This document shows positions 23,040 through 36,100 of a stretch of DNA of 64,000 bases, piece by piece. This DNA comes from Ostrinia nubilalis. Taxonomy: Eukaryota > Arthropoda > Insecta > Lepidoptera > Crambidae. A program made the translations under genes and the position numbers. The notes under the pieces were generated by a model. That model was not told the origin of the DNA, did not search any database, and worked only from the letters and a program-made list of their open reading frames with translations. The stretch is from positions 8,762,001 to 8,826,000 of the forward strand of contig NC_087109.1 of assembly GCF_963855985.1 (NCBI RefSeq), read 5' to 3'. Position 1 is the first letter of the stretch. Every line of letters begins with the position of its first letter.

Positions 23040-24469
23040 GTAAGTTTTTGTGATGTCCAAAATTTCGTGTTTGTGATGAGTGTATGATGTGTTTGAATGA
23101 TTTCTACTTAATATGTAGACAAAGAGTGAAGTGAAGTGGTTACGATTTCAAGGATCTGGTTAATTAAATCTCATAGTTCTTTAGTTCAATCTTTCCTACT
23201 TTTCAAATCCAACAAAAACTCATTATCTTTAGTTAATGTACTAAAACGATCGGCCTATCAAATTGTAGCTCATTCATTGACTCTACAATGTTGTCCAAAG
23301 TGCAATTGGACAAATAAACCTTGGTAGTTAGTAGAACAACAATTTACGATAGTGCGATTGATTTTGACTGGCTTGCTGACATTATTTTAGTACACAGAAA
23401 TATAATGTACAATTATTTTATTGAAAAACTGAATAAAATTAAAACGTAATTAATTAAATTTAAATCAAATTAATAGCCCAGAATGTCCATAAAAGAGTCA
23501 TTATCGACAGAGTAAAAAATTTGGTTTTTAAAACGAAAGTTCTTAAGTCAAGTTATTTATTTTTTCTTGATATTTTTAAGTCTAGATCTGTCTAACTAAC
23601 AAGACACTCCATATTATTCCATAGCTTTGTGATAAGATATTATTCGAATTTCCTATAAGTACAACTGTTCACTTAGATATAAAATTAATAATAGCTCACC
23701 GACTATTATGGTTTGTCAGCTTCCTACATGCGCATGCGACTATTACGTCATGTATGTGACAAACTCACCACAACCGCAGCTTCATTTAGCAATATTGGGT
23801 CAAACCCTAACTCCATATGGAATTTCATAGCAATTGCCTAAGGATATCCATGTTACAATATCCCCGTAACCACGTTACAATACGTCCAATTCGGAATGGA
23901 CTGTCGTCTGCGGTATGGACAGAAAATAATCTTTCAAAAAGAGAGCGCACTTATACTTTAAAGGCGGTAACGCACCTTTAACTCCCCTGGGGCTGCTGGT
24001 ATCTATGGGCGGCGGTTATCACTTACCATATTTTGCCCCATAAAAAACCAGACTTAATTAAATTTTAAAGTTTTACAAAAAAAAAACAGTTTTACTTTTT
24101 CGCTCTATTTAGAGTAGCTCTATTTCTCATGCATAAAATAAAGATCATAAATATTTTAGCCACGTTGTTAACAAGAATTAAAAACACCAATTGTGTGCCT
24201 ACTGAAGGTACGATATGGTTTCTTACTTTTACAATGTCGTAAAATTAGACTTGTTTCTTCTATGCGAAAAAGGTTACTACGCAGTTTCTGAATTCGTACA
24301 ACTTGAGAGGCCCTTTGAAGGCATGCCATTGTGTGAATATTCGCCTCCTAAAATAGCACATGCTCTTTACCATAAATAGATATAAGTACTTACTAACATT
24401 AAATGTAATTTCAAATTGGCAATGTGAGCGCTTTGGATATAAATCTGTAAGCTCACTTGCATTTCAATT

Positions 24470-24496
24470 AAATAAATAAATAAATAAATAAATAAA
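24470..24496. repeat. (AAAT)n microsatellite
   Basis: About six to seven AAAT units in tandem. Confidence 0.9.
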
Positions 24497-24604
24497 CTAT
24501 GGTACCTTTCTTGGACATTTTTAATAAGACGGCACCTTGTCTCAGAATTAAGCAAACTTACACCACATTTCAGAATCGATTCTAGGAGTTCTTGCGTTAG
24601 TGTA

Positions 24605-24880
24605 GTTCTCATCAAGTTCAAGTTCTTTATTCAGTACTCAGCCCTTTCCAGGGCGCTTAAACACGTCCCAAATAGCTTGCCCTACCACCACTTCGGGACA
24701 ACATATGGGCTGGTGCTGAGAAGAAGTGGCATCTACTGTTGCGCCAGTTCCCAAAAATACGGCCATTGGGAACCGTTCGGTGATACCACGTGATACGCTG
24801 CCGGCAGTCAAAACGGCTGCCGGCGATGGCACTCTAAAGGCAACCGGCAACAGAGGATTGTGAAGCGCAAAAGGCTAGAG
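24605..24880. repeat. Dispersed repeat, LINE 3'-end-like
   Basis: Begins TCAAGTTCAAGTTCTTTATT, a poly-A-signal-like end read on the minus strand, followed by GC-richer sequence with CCCTTTCCAGGGCG and AACCGTTCGGTGATACCACG. Composition and end structure suggest a minus-oriented retroposon 3' end; no second copy exists in this window. Confidence 0.4.
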
Positions 24881-24941
24881 CCTAGATTCCGAAGCCGTAC
24901 TTTTTTATTACTTTTAAATCAAAAGCAAGCAATATAATAAC

Positions 24942-26343
24942 TAAGGTACTTGATACAAATAAGGCCTACGTTCTAATAAGGCCTATACATCAGAAAACAC
25001 AGATAAATAAATCCAACAGGGACAATACTTCAAGGACACGTACTCATATGCCCTATAACCCAGTAGAGTGCTAGAGCATCCCGATCCACGATCCCAGCAC
25101 CAATTGGCACGCGTTCTTCTAAGGTGGTGGGTGATTTCGTGCTCCCTTATAAAAATCCGGCGATTTCATCTTAAGTTTTCGGTAAAATGACGCAGTTTTA
25201 GATTAAGCTTTTCTTAGTAATCGTTTCTAAATATATCTTACTAGCTAATAATTACCTTAATTTGTACTACTGGCTATAGATGCATTATTTGTAATTTTTT
25301 AAAGACAACAAGAGCGAGATATCTAATAAGGCCTAGGCCTTATTTCAGCATGGTAGGCCATATTAGATACTTATGTTAACACCTGATTACGGACAAATTC
25401 ATTAAACTAAATGAGTCAAAGATTAACAAAATATTTATTTAATAAGAATGTTACTAACAGCACAGAAAAGAAAAAGAAAACAGTGTCAAAAAAATTACAA
25501 AACCTGTAAAAAAAAGAAACAAAATACAAAAACAATAAAAAATAAGAAAAAAGAAGCCGTATGTATAATTCTTAAGGAAAGGAGAATAAAAGCTGGTATT
25601 ATCATGCCTGTTTCGAAGACAAAGTAGCAGATACGCGACCATAAATGACTGCTTTAGGTGGTATCACAAGTATTGTGTAGGAGTTCGCAAAGATGATTCT
25701 GAAGCCTTTTTATGCCCTGGTTCTAACAAAAATTGATATCTCATTTTGTTTACAAAAATTCAAGACTAAATGATGTTCCTAAACTGATTTATTTAAAAGG
25801 TTTTATGTGTAGGCCTTATTCGAACACGGTGTTTTAATAAGCCCTATACAAAAAAACAATATTGTTTGTTTTTGATATTTTTTTTGATAATATATGTAAG
25901 GAATCGTTACTTTGTTACTATGAGAATTTAATTTTATCTATAATTTATGTATAATTCTTAATAAGTGGAATTTAAGTTTATCTAGAGATGTACAGTATAT
26001 TTCTGTTTACTTGGTATGTAAAATTTTGATAACGCAAACAAATCGACGTGTTTAATGTTATAAGACCGCATTTTGTTTAATACAACCTCAATTTTAAGGT
26101 CTAGAGGCATTTGAATCATATAGGCCTTATTCCGTGTAGGTGATTTAATAAAGCCAAAATCAGTGGTTTCGTAATTTGCTTATTTTGAATAGATTTAGTT
26201 AAAAATTGTGTTATTTTTTGTAATATTGCTAAAATTAAAGGATGGAAGAAGATAATTAACCTTGTTTTTGTTAATTGGCGTTAATATTTATTGAATTATA
26301 AGCATTTAAAGTTAGGTAGGCCTTATTTGTATCAAGTACCTTA
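24942..26343. mobile_element. Nonautonomous TIR transposon with subterminal AATAAGGCCT motifs
   Basis: A 28-bp sequence beginning TAAGGTACTTGATACAAATA at 24942-24969 is exactly inverted at 26316-26343. Inside, the motif AATAAGGCCT recurs near both ends and once as a perfect palindrome at 25328-25347 (AATAAGGCCTAGGCCTTATT), with further copies near 24976, 25812 and 26122. Repeated short subterminal motifs are typical of transposase-binding sites (hAT-, CACTA- or P-like). No transposase is encoded. Target duplication unresolved. It lies in the long putative ODC 5' intron. Confidence 0.75.
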
Positions 26344-26344
26344 T

Positions 26345-29340
26345 TTTAAAAAACAACAGCAGTTACGTATCTATGAAAGTATAGAGATAAATATGGCATT
26401 AAACTGAACACTGGCACGCGGGGAATCAAATGTATGGTGTATTGTAGACTGTACATTACCGCCATGAAATAACAAGAAAAAAGATTCCATAAACCTATGT
26501 TAACTAGTAGCGTAACATTGACCTTGCCTCGATTTCGGCGCGTGGTTCGTGAGTCAACGTGGCGCTATACAGCGTAATTCCGCCGCAGTACTTATCTTAA
26601 CAGCTGTTCACACCGGCTCTATAAAATATCTTAATGAGATGGGTTCACGATTGTCACATAAAAAAACGCATCTTCTCTTATTGGTAAGGGGGTTCGACTT
26701 TCTTGATCCGGAGTTCTGAATTCTCAGAACTTGAACTGTTAGAAGCAGAAGGAGATTTTCCCGAAATCAGGATAAATCTTTATGTATCGGATAAATCCAT
26801 TGTCTACTCGAATCGTCATTAAAATAGAAATAAATCCAATATCGTCTTCTACTCTGGAAGTTTAGCTTCAACATCTAAACAATTTAGCCTTCAATTCAAT
26901 TTCCATTTGCGATTCCATCTGTATCAATATTTACATCGGACAAAGCTATGTGAGGATTGATACTTAAATTACTTACCATCTAAGCCATTGAGGTCATAAT
27001 CCTAGAGTCGGACTACATGAGCCTCCTAAGGCTTATTGTGCCTCACGAATCACATAATCATATTCACATGGAGGTTGATTGACCCACATTGAAAGCAGAA
27101 TCTCCACTCCAGCTATGATCAATCCACTTTTATGATTATTTATGAGTAGTTATGACGCTGCTAATCTAGTGCCAAAATACATTCGACGTTACGGGTAAAG
27201 TCCACCACTTGGTGACGTCAACAGCTTCCAATAATTGTGCCAACTGTGCCAAATTGACGTAGTTTGGGAGATCAGAGATGACACATCATCATTGTGTCTA
27301 CTATAGACATGAAAAGCATCATTACATAAGGGATCTGTAGAAGCGCTTATGTGGGGTCGTAGTATACAAAGACAAACATGATTGATATCGCGTTCCATAC
27401 CATTATCGTGGTAAATGAAACAATTACCATGTTTGAAATATGCAGTTGCATCTTCATCATCATCATCAGATCATTTAGTCTCCATTGCAGGAGTACGACC
27501 CTCTGTAATTAACCAGAGGCAAATGAACGATTTATTCTTACCTACTCCTCACGCTGGCCAGACAGATTGGGGGGGCAAACGGTACGAGTTGCATCTTAGT
27601 ACCAATTTCTGCATCGCATGAAAAGTTAGTTACAAATCTTCATTATTTTTTCTAGTAACGGTGCTAGCCATAGGAATTTACCGTTTGATTGATTTGTTTG
27701 TCACGAAATTCCATATAATTTCATTATGGTACGAACGCAAAACAATCGGCACGTAATTAACATCAATTTGATCCAACTGTAAGTCATTCTGTTCGTCTAA
27801 AGTTTGATGAACTGAGTTATATCAAGAATGAAGAATGTATTGATAACGTAATTACAGTGTTTATTATTGTTATGCATGTAGAGTCTACATTGCCTAGGTG
27901 TCGTTTCGAAGAGAGTTTACTAACCTGTGCTGCCAACTCTTAAAATAAAATATTTTCTTATGTAATTACAGGGCAAGGTAATATACCACTCTAGCTAGAC
28001 TGCATCTCACTTAACATCAGGTGCGATTACGGTTAAATATTTGTCTCGTTCTGCATAAAAATCTCTCTACCAAAATGTCGTTCCCTTCCCTTCAGATTCT
28101 CCGTTTTATTGACTGCAAAACTAAGAAGAATAAACTAAAAAGATAAGCATTAAACAGTGGACAATACTGACTGATGAGGTAGGCTTTGATAAAACCTTAC
28201 ATAATCACAATAACGTGTTCACAATTCATAATAGTAAAATCTCATTATAATAATGTTGCAAGCTGATAACCCCTTATCTTGTGAGGTTCGGAAACGAAGA
28301 TATTTGTTGCTACCGGGTGGTTTGTACTTTGTACAAAAAAATATATTATTATCTTGAATCAGTTCAAGGTCTCTGGTGTTACAACACTACTATAGGTACT
28401 TAAGATAATCTAGAGATTGTGGACGGAAAGATTATTCCGTTGTAGTAAAATACACCTATCTTTTATTGAAATAAAGACTTTTAAAGTTGACAGACATCTT
28501 CTCAGTCCGGCGCCGCGCTTGTAAAAATATACGCCGCGTTTTTTGTCACGCCCAAACCGGCTCGTTTTTGACAATAACTAATTGATCTACGTTTTGTACA
28601 GGTTAATCATGTTTTTCTTGATAGGCGATGTCTTATACATAATACAGTAGACTTGGAACTAGTACGCATTTGTCATAGAAATAATCACGTGCAACGTATA
28701 ATAGGCAGATTACTATCGGAATCTATTCATGTGTGCTCATGGTTTCATAAAGATAAGGATAAAGCAAAACTATAGGTATTATGTAAATGATATTATTCTA
28801 TAAGGTTTTTCCTGAATTTCCCAATGATTGACGCAATCTGATAGGAAAATAACCGGTAAGGTGCTAAAGAAATTCAGTTTAATCTAAAATAATGGCGCTA
28901 AAATAATTATTTTATCCGCGTATCGAAGAGAATCTTGTTTGGCCTGCCTTATTGGGTTTTAGATCGAGTATCGAAAGTATACATTTGCGACGGCTTAAAT
29001 AAAATTAAGTAGGTATTGGATATCATAGAACCGCAATATCGTAGCGAGATTATTGCTTTTCATGAGGCTGAGCTACTCTCGACAGTTTACCTTCCGGCTA
29101 GATTGATAAAATTGGTAGGTAGCTTGATAGCTCTTGGTGTCTAATCCATCCATAATTTTTAAGCGCTGCGATAAGCTTTTATAACGCCATTAGTTTTATC
29201 GATTTTACGCGATAAACCCATACATTTTGACGTCTAAAATCATCGATAACATTGTATCACGACGCGCATCCTAGCCCGGCTGGGAATCATAATTTCACCA
29301 ATGTCACGGGTGCTAAACAAACCTTGTCTCTTGTCCCCAG
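26345..29340. other. Putative ODC 5' intron, low-information DNA
   Basis: No gene found. A CATCATCATCATCAG-tailed short retroposon fragment lies near 27453-27600, with a GGAGTACGACCCTCTGTAATT word also seen near 44465. The remainder is unique-looking AT-rich sequence. Confidence 0.4.
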
Positions 29341-29480
29341 GGTGTACCGGGTGAGGCCGGCGCGTGTGCGAGTGCCGGGCGAGGAGTTCCTCCACGTTCG
29401 CGCTGTTGGCGCCGCGCACTCAACGTCGACCCGCCCTGGCTGCGGCACGCGCCCGCCCGCTGACACACCACGCCCGCCAT
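29341..29480 (+). other. Putative ODC 5' UTR exon 2
   Basis: Bounded by a strong acceptor (TCTCTTGTCCCCAG) and donor (CCGCCAT then GTGAGTGG). GC-rich, without a long frame compatible with the next exon. With the acceptor at 29910 it forms a plausible noncoding exon chain leading to ODC. Confidence 0.45.
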
Positions 29481-29910
29481 GTGAGTGGAATGGAATTGTT
29501 TTAACGCAATATACCAACGGACCAGCATAGTTATTAATTTTTGTAATACACGCAGAATGGGGCTGGACCCTATCTGTGACTAACATTTTCACAATCAGCT
29601 CACAAGGTGGACAGATGAATTTATAAAGGTTGCAGAAATGTTAAAAAATCAGCGGGAGAGGCTTTTGCTCAAGTGGAACTACTGTGGTTGAACTTGAAAT
29701 GATCTAAAAAAGCATGATGATGATGACATTGTTCTCCATTTAGAACTCTTATACCTATGTCATATGTGTGGATATGGTAAAGACCAGCCAATTCCCCTTT
29801 AGCTTGCTTGCCCTTTGAACACAGCCTTGGCAACTTTTAATCTTAGTCAATCACTCATCTTTTCTAGACTCGAGCAAGATTCTCCAACTAACGAAGCACT
29901 TTTCTTCCAG

Positions 29911-30105
29911 CTGACACTTGTGGACTAGCGCTAGTGGACCCCCACCACCGGGCCCCGCCACTTGACACCGCCCCCCATTCTCCGAACAGCTGACCGCCTG
30001 CGTCTTCGCAGCATAGCCGACAGCCGCAGCTCCGGCGCCGCCGGGGCTGACCCGTCGGGAGTCTAAGGGGCATTGCTACTGACCCATCTAGTGACACAGT
30101 CCAGA
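29911..30105 (+). other. Putative ODC 5' UTR, part of first coding exon
   Basis: An acceptor TTTTCTTCCAG ends at 29910. An in-frame TAA at 30064 closes any upstream extension, so the ODC start is the ATG at 30106. GC-rich leader. Confidence 0.5.
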
Positions 30106-33100
30106 ATGATCGTGGAGGAGGAACGCATCAGGGTGTTGGAAGGAGATTGGACCCCGCTGAGTGTGGCGCGAGAGATCGCGGCGGACGGGGTGCAGGAGGA
30201 CCCCTTCTATGTTATGGATGTGGGCGAAGTGGTCGCGCGATACCATCAGTGGCGAGAGCTGATGCCGCGCGTCGAGCCGTTCTACGGTGAGTTTTTGAGT
30301 TTGGTTCCTTACTGGTACGTTTAGTTTCATAGCTCGCAGACCTGTTGGCTGCTGGGGCAGAAAAGTCCTCGAGTGGCTAGGTGAGTCACTAGGTGGACCG
30401 ACGAACTGGTGAAGGGAAGTGCCTGGATACGGGCAGCGCAGGACCGGTCATTGTGGAAATCCTTGGAAGAGACTTGTCTAGCAGTGAGTCTTGGGTGAAA
30501 CGAACGGACATCTAGTGACACAGTCCAGAATGATCGTGGAGGAGGAACGCATCAGGGTGTTGGAAGGAGATGGTGAGTTGTTGGCAGTCTATAACAAATG
30601 ACTGGAGCAGTGCTCATCCCAGGATGTTGGGCTACAGATTTTGAAGATGATAGTACTCACTCATGAGCTATGATACTAATCCACAGTATCCATCAGACAT
30701 ACCATGTTAGGGGCTAGGCCCCTCTGCAAAATAATCCTAGCTACGCCAATACTATTTGTATGGTAATGTACTTACCCACTGGATCCCATTTATGTCATCC
30801 GATTCTCTATGTAAGTCTTTAACGGATTCGTTTCGTACGTAATACAAAAACGCTGTAATTAATCTTTCAGAACTATGTTGAATCAATGATTGGCTCTTTC
30901 AAGTCTGCCCTAAAAATCCCCAACATCCCCATCCCCAATATCTACTTTTCTTAACAAATTGTTTTCATGTCATTAAAGTGTTGTTATTTTGCAGCGGTGA
31001 AGTGCAACGACGACAAGCTGCTGGTGACAACCCTGGCAGCGCTGGGCACCGGCTTCGACTGCGCTTCCAAGGCCGAAATCGAGCTCGTCACCTCCATCGG
31101 CGTGCGTCCCGAGTGAGTACACCGCACAACACACAACATACTGCACAGCACAAGACAATAAACTTTTTTTTCGACTCGTCAAAGTCAAAGTCAAAATTTA
31201 TTTATTTGTTTGGACTAATAAATAGTTCTTACAAATCGTCATTTTGCTCTTAAGGAGCCTCTATATCAGCGGTTCCCGAATGGTGGTCCGCGGAACCCTG
31301 GGGTTCCGTGGAAAGGCCGCAAGGGTTCCGTAAAAAATATTATCCCACGTTTCGTGACCGACGTTGTTCGCTCGCACCGACTTGTTTACGCACAAGGGTT
31401 CCGCTAGGAAAAGTATAATCAATTAGGGTTCCTTGGCAAAAAAAAATTGGGAAACCCTGCTCTATATGTCTCATAATCTTTTTACCCTACCAGCGACCCG
31501 CGTTCCCCGGATCACGAGTCGGCCAGTCCGACCCCTTCACCGTTCGGCTATCGTGGCTTCGACGTTCGAACGTCGTTCGAACTATAGGTAGAGCGGCATA
31601 GTTGACCGACGACATCATAAAGGCGTCTGTCTGTCCGTCTGCTAGTTATTGAATAATAGCTTTTGCCCGCGGCTTCACCCGCGTGAAATTTAGTGTCACA
31701 GATCGGCATTAATTATAGCCTATATGCTAATCTGGGTTACAAAACAAACATCCAGACATCCAAACTTTCGCATTTATAATATTAGTAGGATATTTATAAA
31801 AGCTTTGCTTCGAGTAAAAGAGAAAGATCAAAAAATCCAAATTATTGTTAGCTAACGTATCGTTTGTTCCAGGCGCATAATCTTCGCGAACCCAGCCAAG
31901 ATGGCGTCGCACATCAAGTACGCGGCTCGCATGGGCGTCGACGTCATGACTTTCGACTCCGAGACCGAGCTCATGAAGATCAAGCAGCTCATGCCGCACG
32001 CGCAGTGAGTATCTGTGGAGTGAACGAATGAATGAATGGTTTAGTTTCAGCAGCTCGCATGGGCGTCGACGTCATGACCTTCGACTCCGAGACCGAGCTC
32101 ATGCCGCACGCGCAGTGAGTATCTGTGGAGTGAACGAATGAAGTGAACGAGTGACTGACATAGCCTGCAGAATCGCTAAAATCAAGTGGCAGTGGACGGG
32201 GCACATAGCTCGTAGAGCTGATGGCCGTTGGGGCAGGAAAGTTCTTGAGTGGCGACCACGAGCCGGAAGACGTAGCGTGGGCAGGCCTCCCACTAGGTGA
32301 ACCGACGATCTGGTGAGGGTCGCGGGAGGTGCCTGGATGCGAGCGGCGCAGGACCGGTCTTTGTGGAAATCCTTTGTCCAGCTGTGGACGTCTTTCGGTT
32401 GAAACGAACGAATGAATGAATGGTTTAGCTATATGGAGCTGCATAAGAACGCAGCTCGCATGGGAGTCGACGTCATGACCTTTGACTCGGAGACCGAGCT
32501 CATGAAGATCAAGCAGCTCATGCCGCACGCGCAGTGAGTATCTGTGGAGTGAACGAATGAATGAATGATTGATTTAGTATTAACTGGGTACTGTATTAGA
32601 CCCGGTTCCCGGTTTTCAAGTGGAGAGGAGAGAAGTTGTGTTTGAATTGAGAATTTCGATGTTCTTACATAATCTCTCTGCTTGGCTTCCGGTCGGGAAT
32701 CTGATTGGTTATTCAAATACATCTCTTCGCTTCGGTGGAAACCGGGACTTAAACTGAGTATTCAAACGGAGCTAAATGTCACAATAAATGAGCGTTGTAT
32801 TTTATATGGAACTGTACTAAACTGAGCTTTAGTGGTAGGTAATCAAACGTTGAGGCCAAAATAAATGAATAAATTATATGAAAATTCTAGGATCTGCAAA
32901 TTTATTTATTTATTATTAGGCATACACAACAGGTAACCATCACAAATAATATATAAAGAAAGTAACTTATGCTTAGATCTAGATCATCACTCAAATAACG
33001 TGTACACACAGCATGGTTAAAATATTGCGTATTAAATAAAATTTTGTAGCCAAAAAACTCGCAAATATAACTTTAAACATTGATTTTAACCGATATTTCC

Positions 33101-36100
33101 AGCAAACAGGTAAAATTATTTTAAAATGCAGATTACAAAGATAATATATTGACTCAATCTTTTAATCTTTTCGTCTAAATCTATGCGCCTTTTTATAGAT
33201 TACGTAAAGTAGTACATACACGTTATTCTTAAAATAAACAAGGTTTCGGCTTAAAAAAGATAATTTTGATCGACATACTAATCTTAGTATTTCCTTACTA
33301 CATCTGACATTTATGCGTAAATGTTATCAGACATCTGATTCGTATATCAGTCTGTCTACTTGAGATTTAAATGTTTCATTTATTTATCTATCATGCATAC
33401 TTTGTATGTGACGTTGCCATCCAAAACATTTCTGTATGAATATAAAAGTTCTTTAAAATCTGATCATCTAAAGATCAGTATAAATAATATGGCTTAAAAC
33501 ACATATCGTTTCAGCCAAATGACGTCCACTGCTGGACAAAGGCCTCCCCCAAGGTTTTCCACAATGAACGGTCCTGCGCTGCCCGCATCCAGGCTCTTCC
33601 CGCGACCCTTACCAGATCGTCGGTCCACCTAGTAGGAGGCCTGCCCACGCTACGTTTTCCAGCCCGTGGTCGCTACTCGAGAACTTTCCTGCCCCAACGG
33701 CCATCGTCTCTACGAGCTATGTGCCCCGCCCACTGCCACTTGATTTTAGCAATTCTGCGAGCTATGTCGGTTACTTTGGTTCTCCTACGGATCTCCTCAT
33801 TTCTGATTCGATCACGCAGGGAAACTCCGAGCATAGCCCGCTCCATCGCCCTTTGGGTGACCTTGAGCCTTCTTATGAGGCCCATAGTAAGCGACCACGT
33901 TTCGGATCCATATGTCAACACTGGCAACACACACTGCCCGAAGACTTTCGTCTTGAGACACTGCGGTATTTCGGACATGAGTATATGGCAAAGCTTCCCG
34001 AACGCTGCCCATCCGAGTTGGATTCGACGATTGACCTCTTTCTCGAAGTTGGACCTACCTAACTGGACTGTTTGTCCCAGGTATACATAATTGTCGACAA
34101 CTTCGAGTGTAGAGTCTCCAACCTTCAGAGGAGTGGGTGCAACACGGACATTAGACATGATTTTTGTCTTGTCCATGTTCATTCTGAGGCCCACTTGTTG
34201 AGAGGCTCTACTGAGGCCATCGAGCATTGTGCCTAGATCCTCCAAGGTCTCAGCCATGACTACGATATCGTCCGCGAATCGAAGGTGGGTGATGTACTCG
34301 CCGTTGATATTTATGCCAAATCCGTTCCAGTCCAGAAGCTTGAAGACATCTTCCAGGGCGGTGGTAAACAGTTTTGGAGATATGACGTCTCCCTGTCTTA
34401 CCCCTCGCTGCAACTGGATAGGTTTCGAATCCCGATCCTGGAGGCGGACCGACATTGTGGCGTTTTTGTACAAACCCCTCAACACTTCGATATATCGATA
34501 GTCAATTTGGCACCTTTGGAGAGACTGTAGCACTGCCCAGGTCTCGACCGAATCGAAGGCTTTCTCATAATCCACAAACGCCAGGCAAAGTGGTTGATTA
34601 TACTCCTCGGTCTTCTGTATAATCTGCCTTAGCGTATGTATGTGGTCTATGGTACTAAAGCCTTTTCGGAAACCGGCTTGTTCGGGAGGCTGGAAGTCGT
34701 CGAGCCTGCGAGCGAGACGATTCGTAATGACTCTTGAAAACAGCTTGTAGACATGGCTCAGAAGTGAGATGGGTCTATAATTCTTCAATAAGGTTTTGTC
34801 ACCTTTTTTGAAGAAGAGTACCACCACACTTCTGTGCCATGTCGTAGGCGTTTTTCCTTCGAGGATGACGGAATTGAACAGCTTCTGAAGAGCCCTCAGT
34901 ACCGGCGTTCCGCCTGCCTTCAAAAGCTCAGCCGTGATTCCATCATCACCCGGTGCCTTGTTGTTCTTCAGCTGTTTGAGAGCCATTCTAATCTCGTACA
35001 GACTGACGTCCGGGATATCTTCGGTATAGTGTCGGGTCAGTCTAGCTCTTGGGTCTTCGGCTAGATTTGTGACAGGTGCACGTACACTCGTGTATAATTG
35101 TCCGTAGAACTTCTCGACCTCTTCCAATATCTCCGGCCCCGACGAAATGGCTCTGCCATCCTCTGTCTTCAGCTTGGTCAGTTGACTTTGGCCAACAGAC
35201 AGATCTAAATAAAAGTAACCGAGCATTGTAAAGGTCACCTAGTTCACTGTAAACAGCTAAGGTATGCTCTAATCCATTTATAGTGACCACGCAATACGTA
35301 CACAACTACACATATTACATAATATGTCGAGCGCAAACGTTATGTGTAAGCCGGTGACGTCCTACGTTACATTTTCCGTGACGTGATATTCATTCAATAC
35401 CCCGTTTCCTTTGCTTTTGATCGATTCTGCGACAGATATGCCAGCCTGCCACATCTTTTTTTCTGCTGAATGATATCTTTCCTTTATTATTTACCGAGAT
35501 TTCAATTGTCGAACTTTCGATAACTCCTCGAAGATGTGTGTACTTTGCTGTCACGTTCACGATCGCTATGGTCAGTGTGACATTAAGGTTTGATTTCTTC
35601 CTACGTTGATGTCTGTCGCGTTCGTCAGCTGTACGTATGAATCAGCGTCGCAATGCGGTGCCTTATAACATGAGAGTTTATACGCTCGACTGACGTAGGT
35701 ACGCGCCACCGTAGAAAGAAATCTAATCCAAGTCTCTCAAGTTATAGATCGTTTGTTCCACCACAGAATAATAATAAGTACTACGTACAGAAGTTTTACT
35801 TCGCGAAGGTATTTAAAAAAATGTATGCTCAATGTCATTAACAATATGGTGTAATTTAGCCTGTCTCAAGAGTCAAGCACCATTTTGTTGACAAACGTCA
35901 GTGATCGGCACTGCGCCGAAGCTATAGGGCTGACTTCGGTAAAATGATGTGACGTGAGGTGCCAAACTACGGAAAATGGCGGAGGAAATATCAATTAGAA
36001 TGAATTATCATGAATAATATTAACTACTTATTTACCTCTCAGTGTCTTGAGGCAACTTAAAAAAGTACATTCTGTGTTTTTATTATTATTTAGGCAGTTA

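Noticed and set aside
29287..29592. 101-codon minus ORF in GC-rich DNA near the ODC 5' region
   Set aside because: Compositional shadow of a GC-rich, spliced leader; no family similarity and it crosses good splice sites on the other strand.
32429..32722. Minus ORFs opposite the ODC exon 3 copies
   Set aside because: Antisense shadows of the duplicated exon and LINE fragments.
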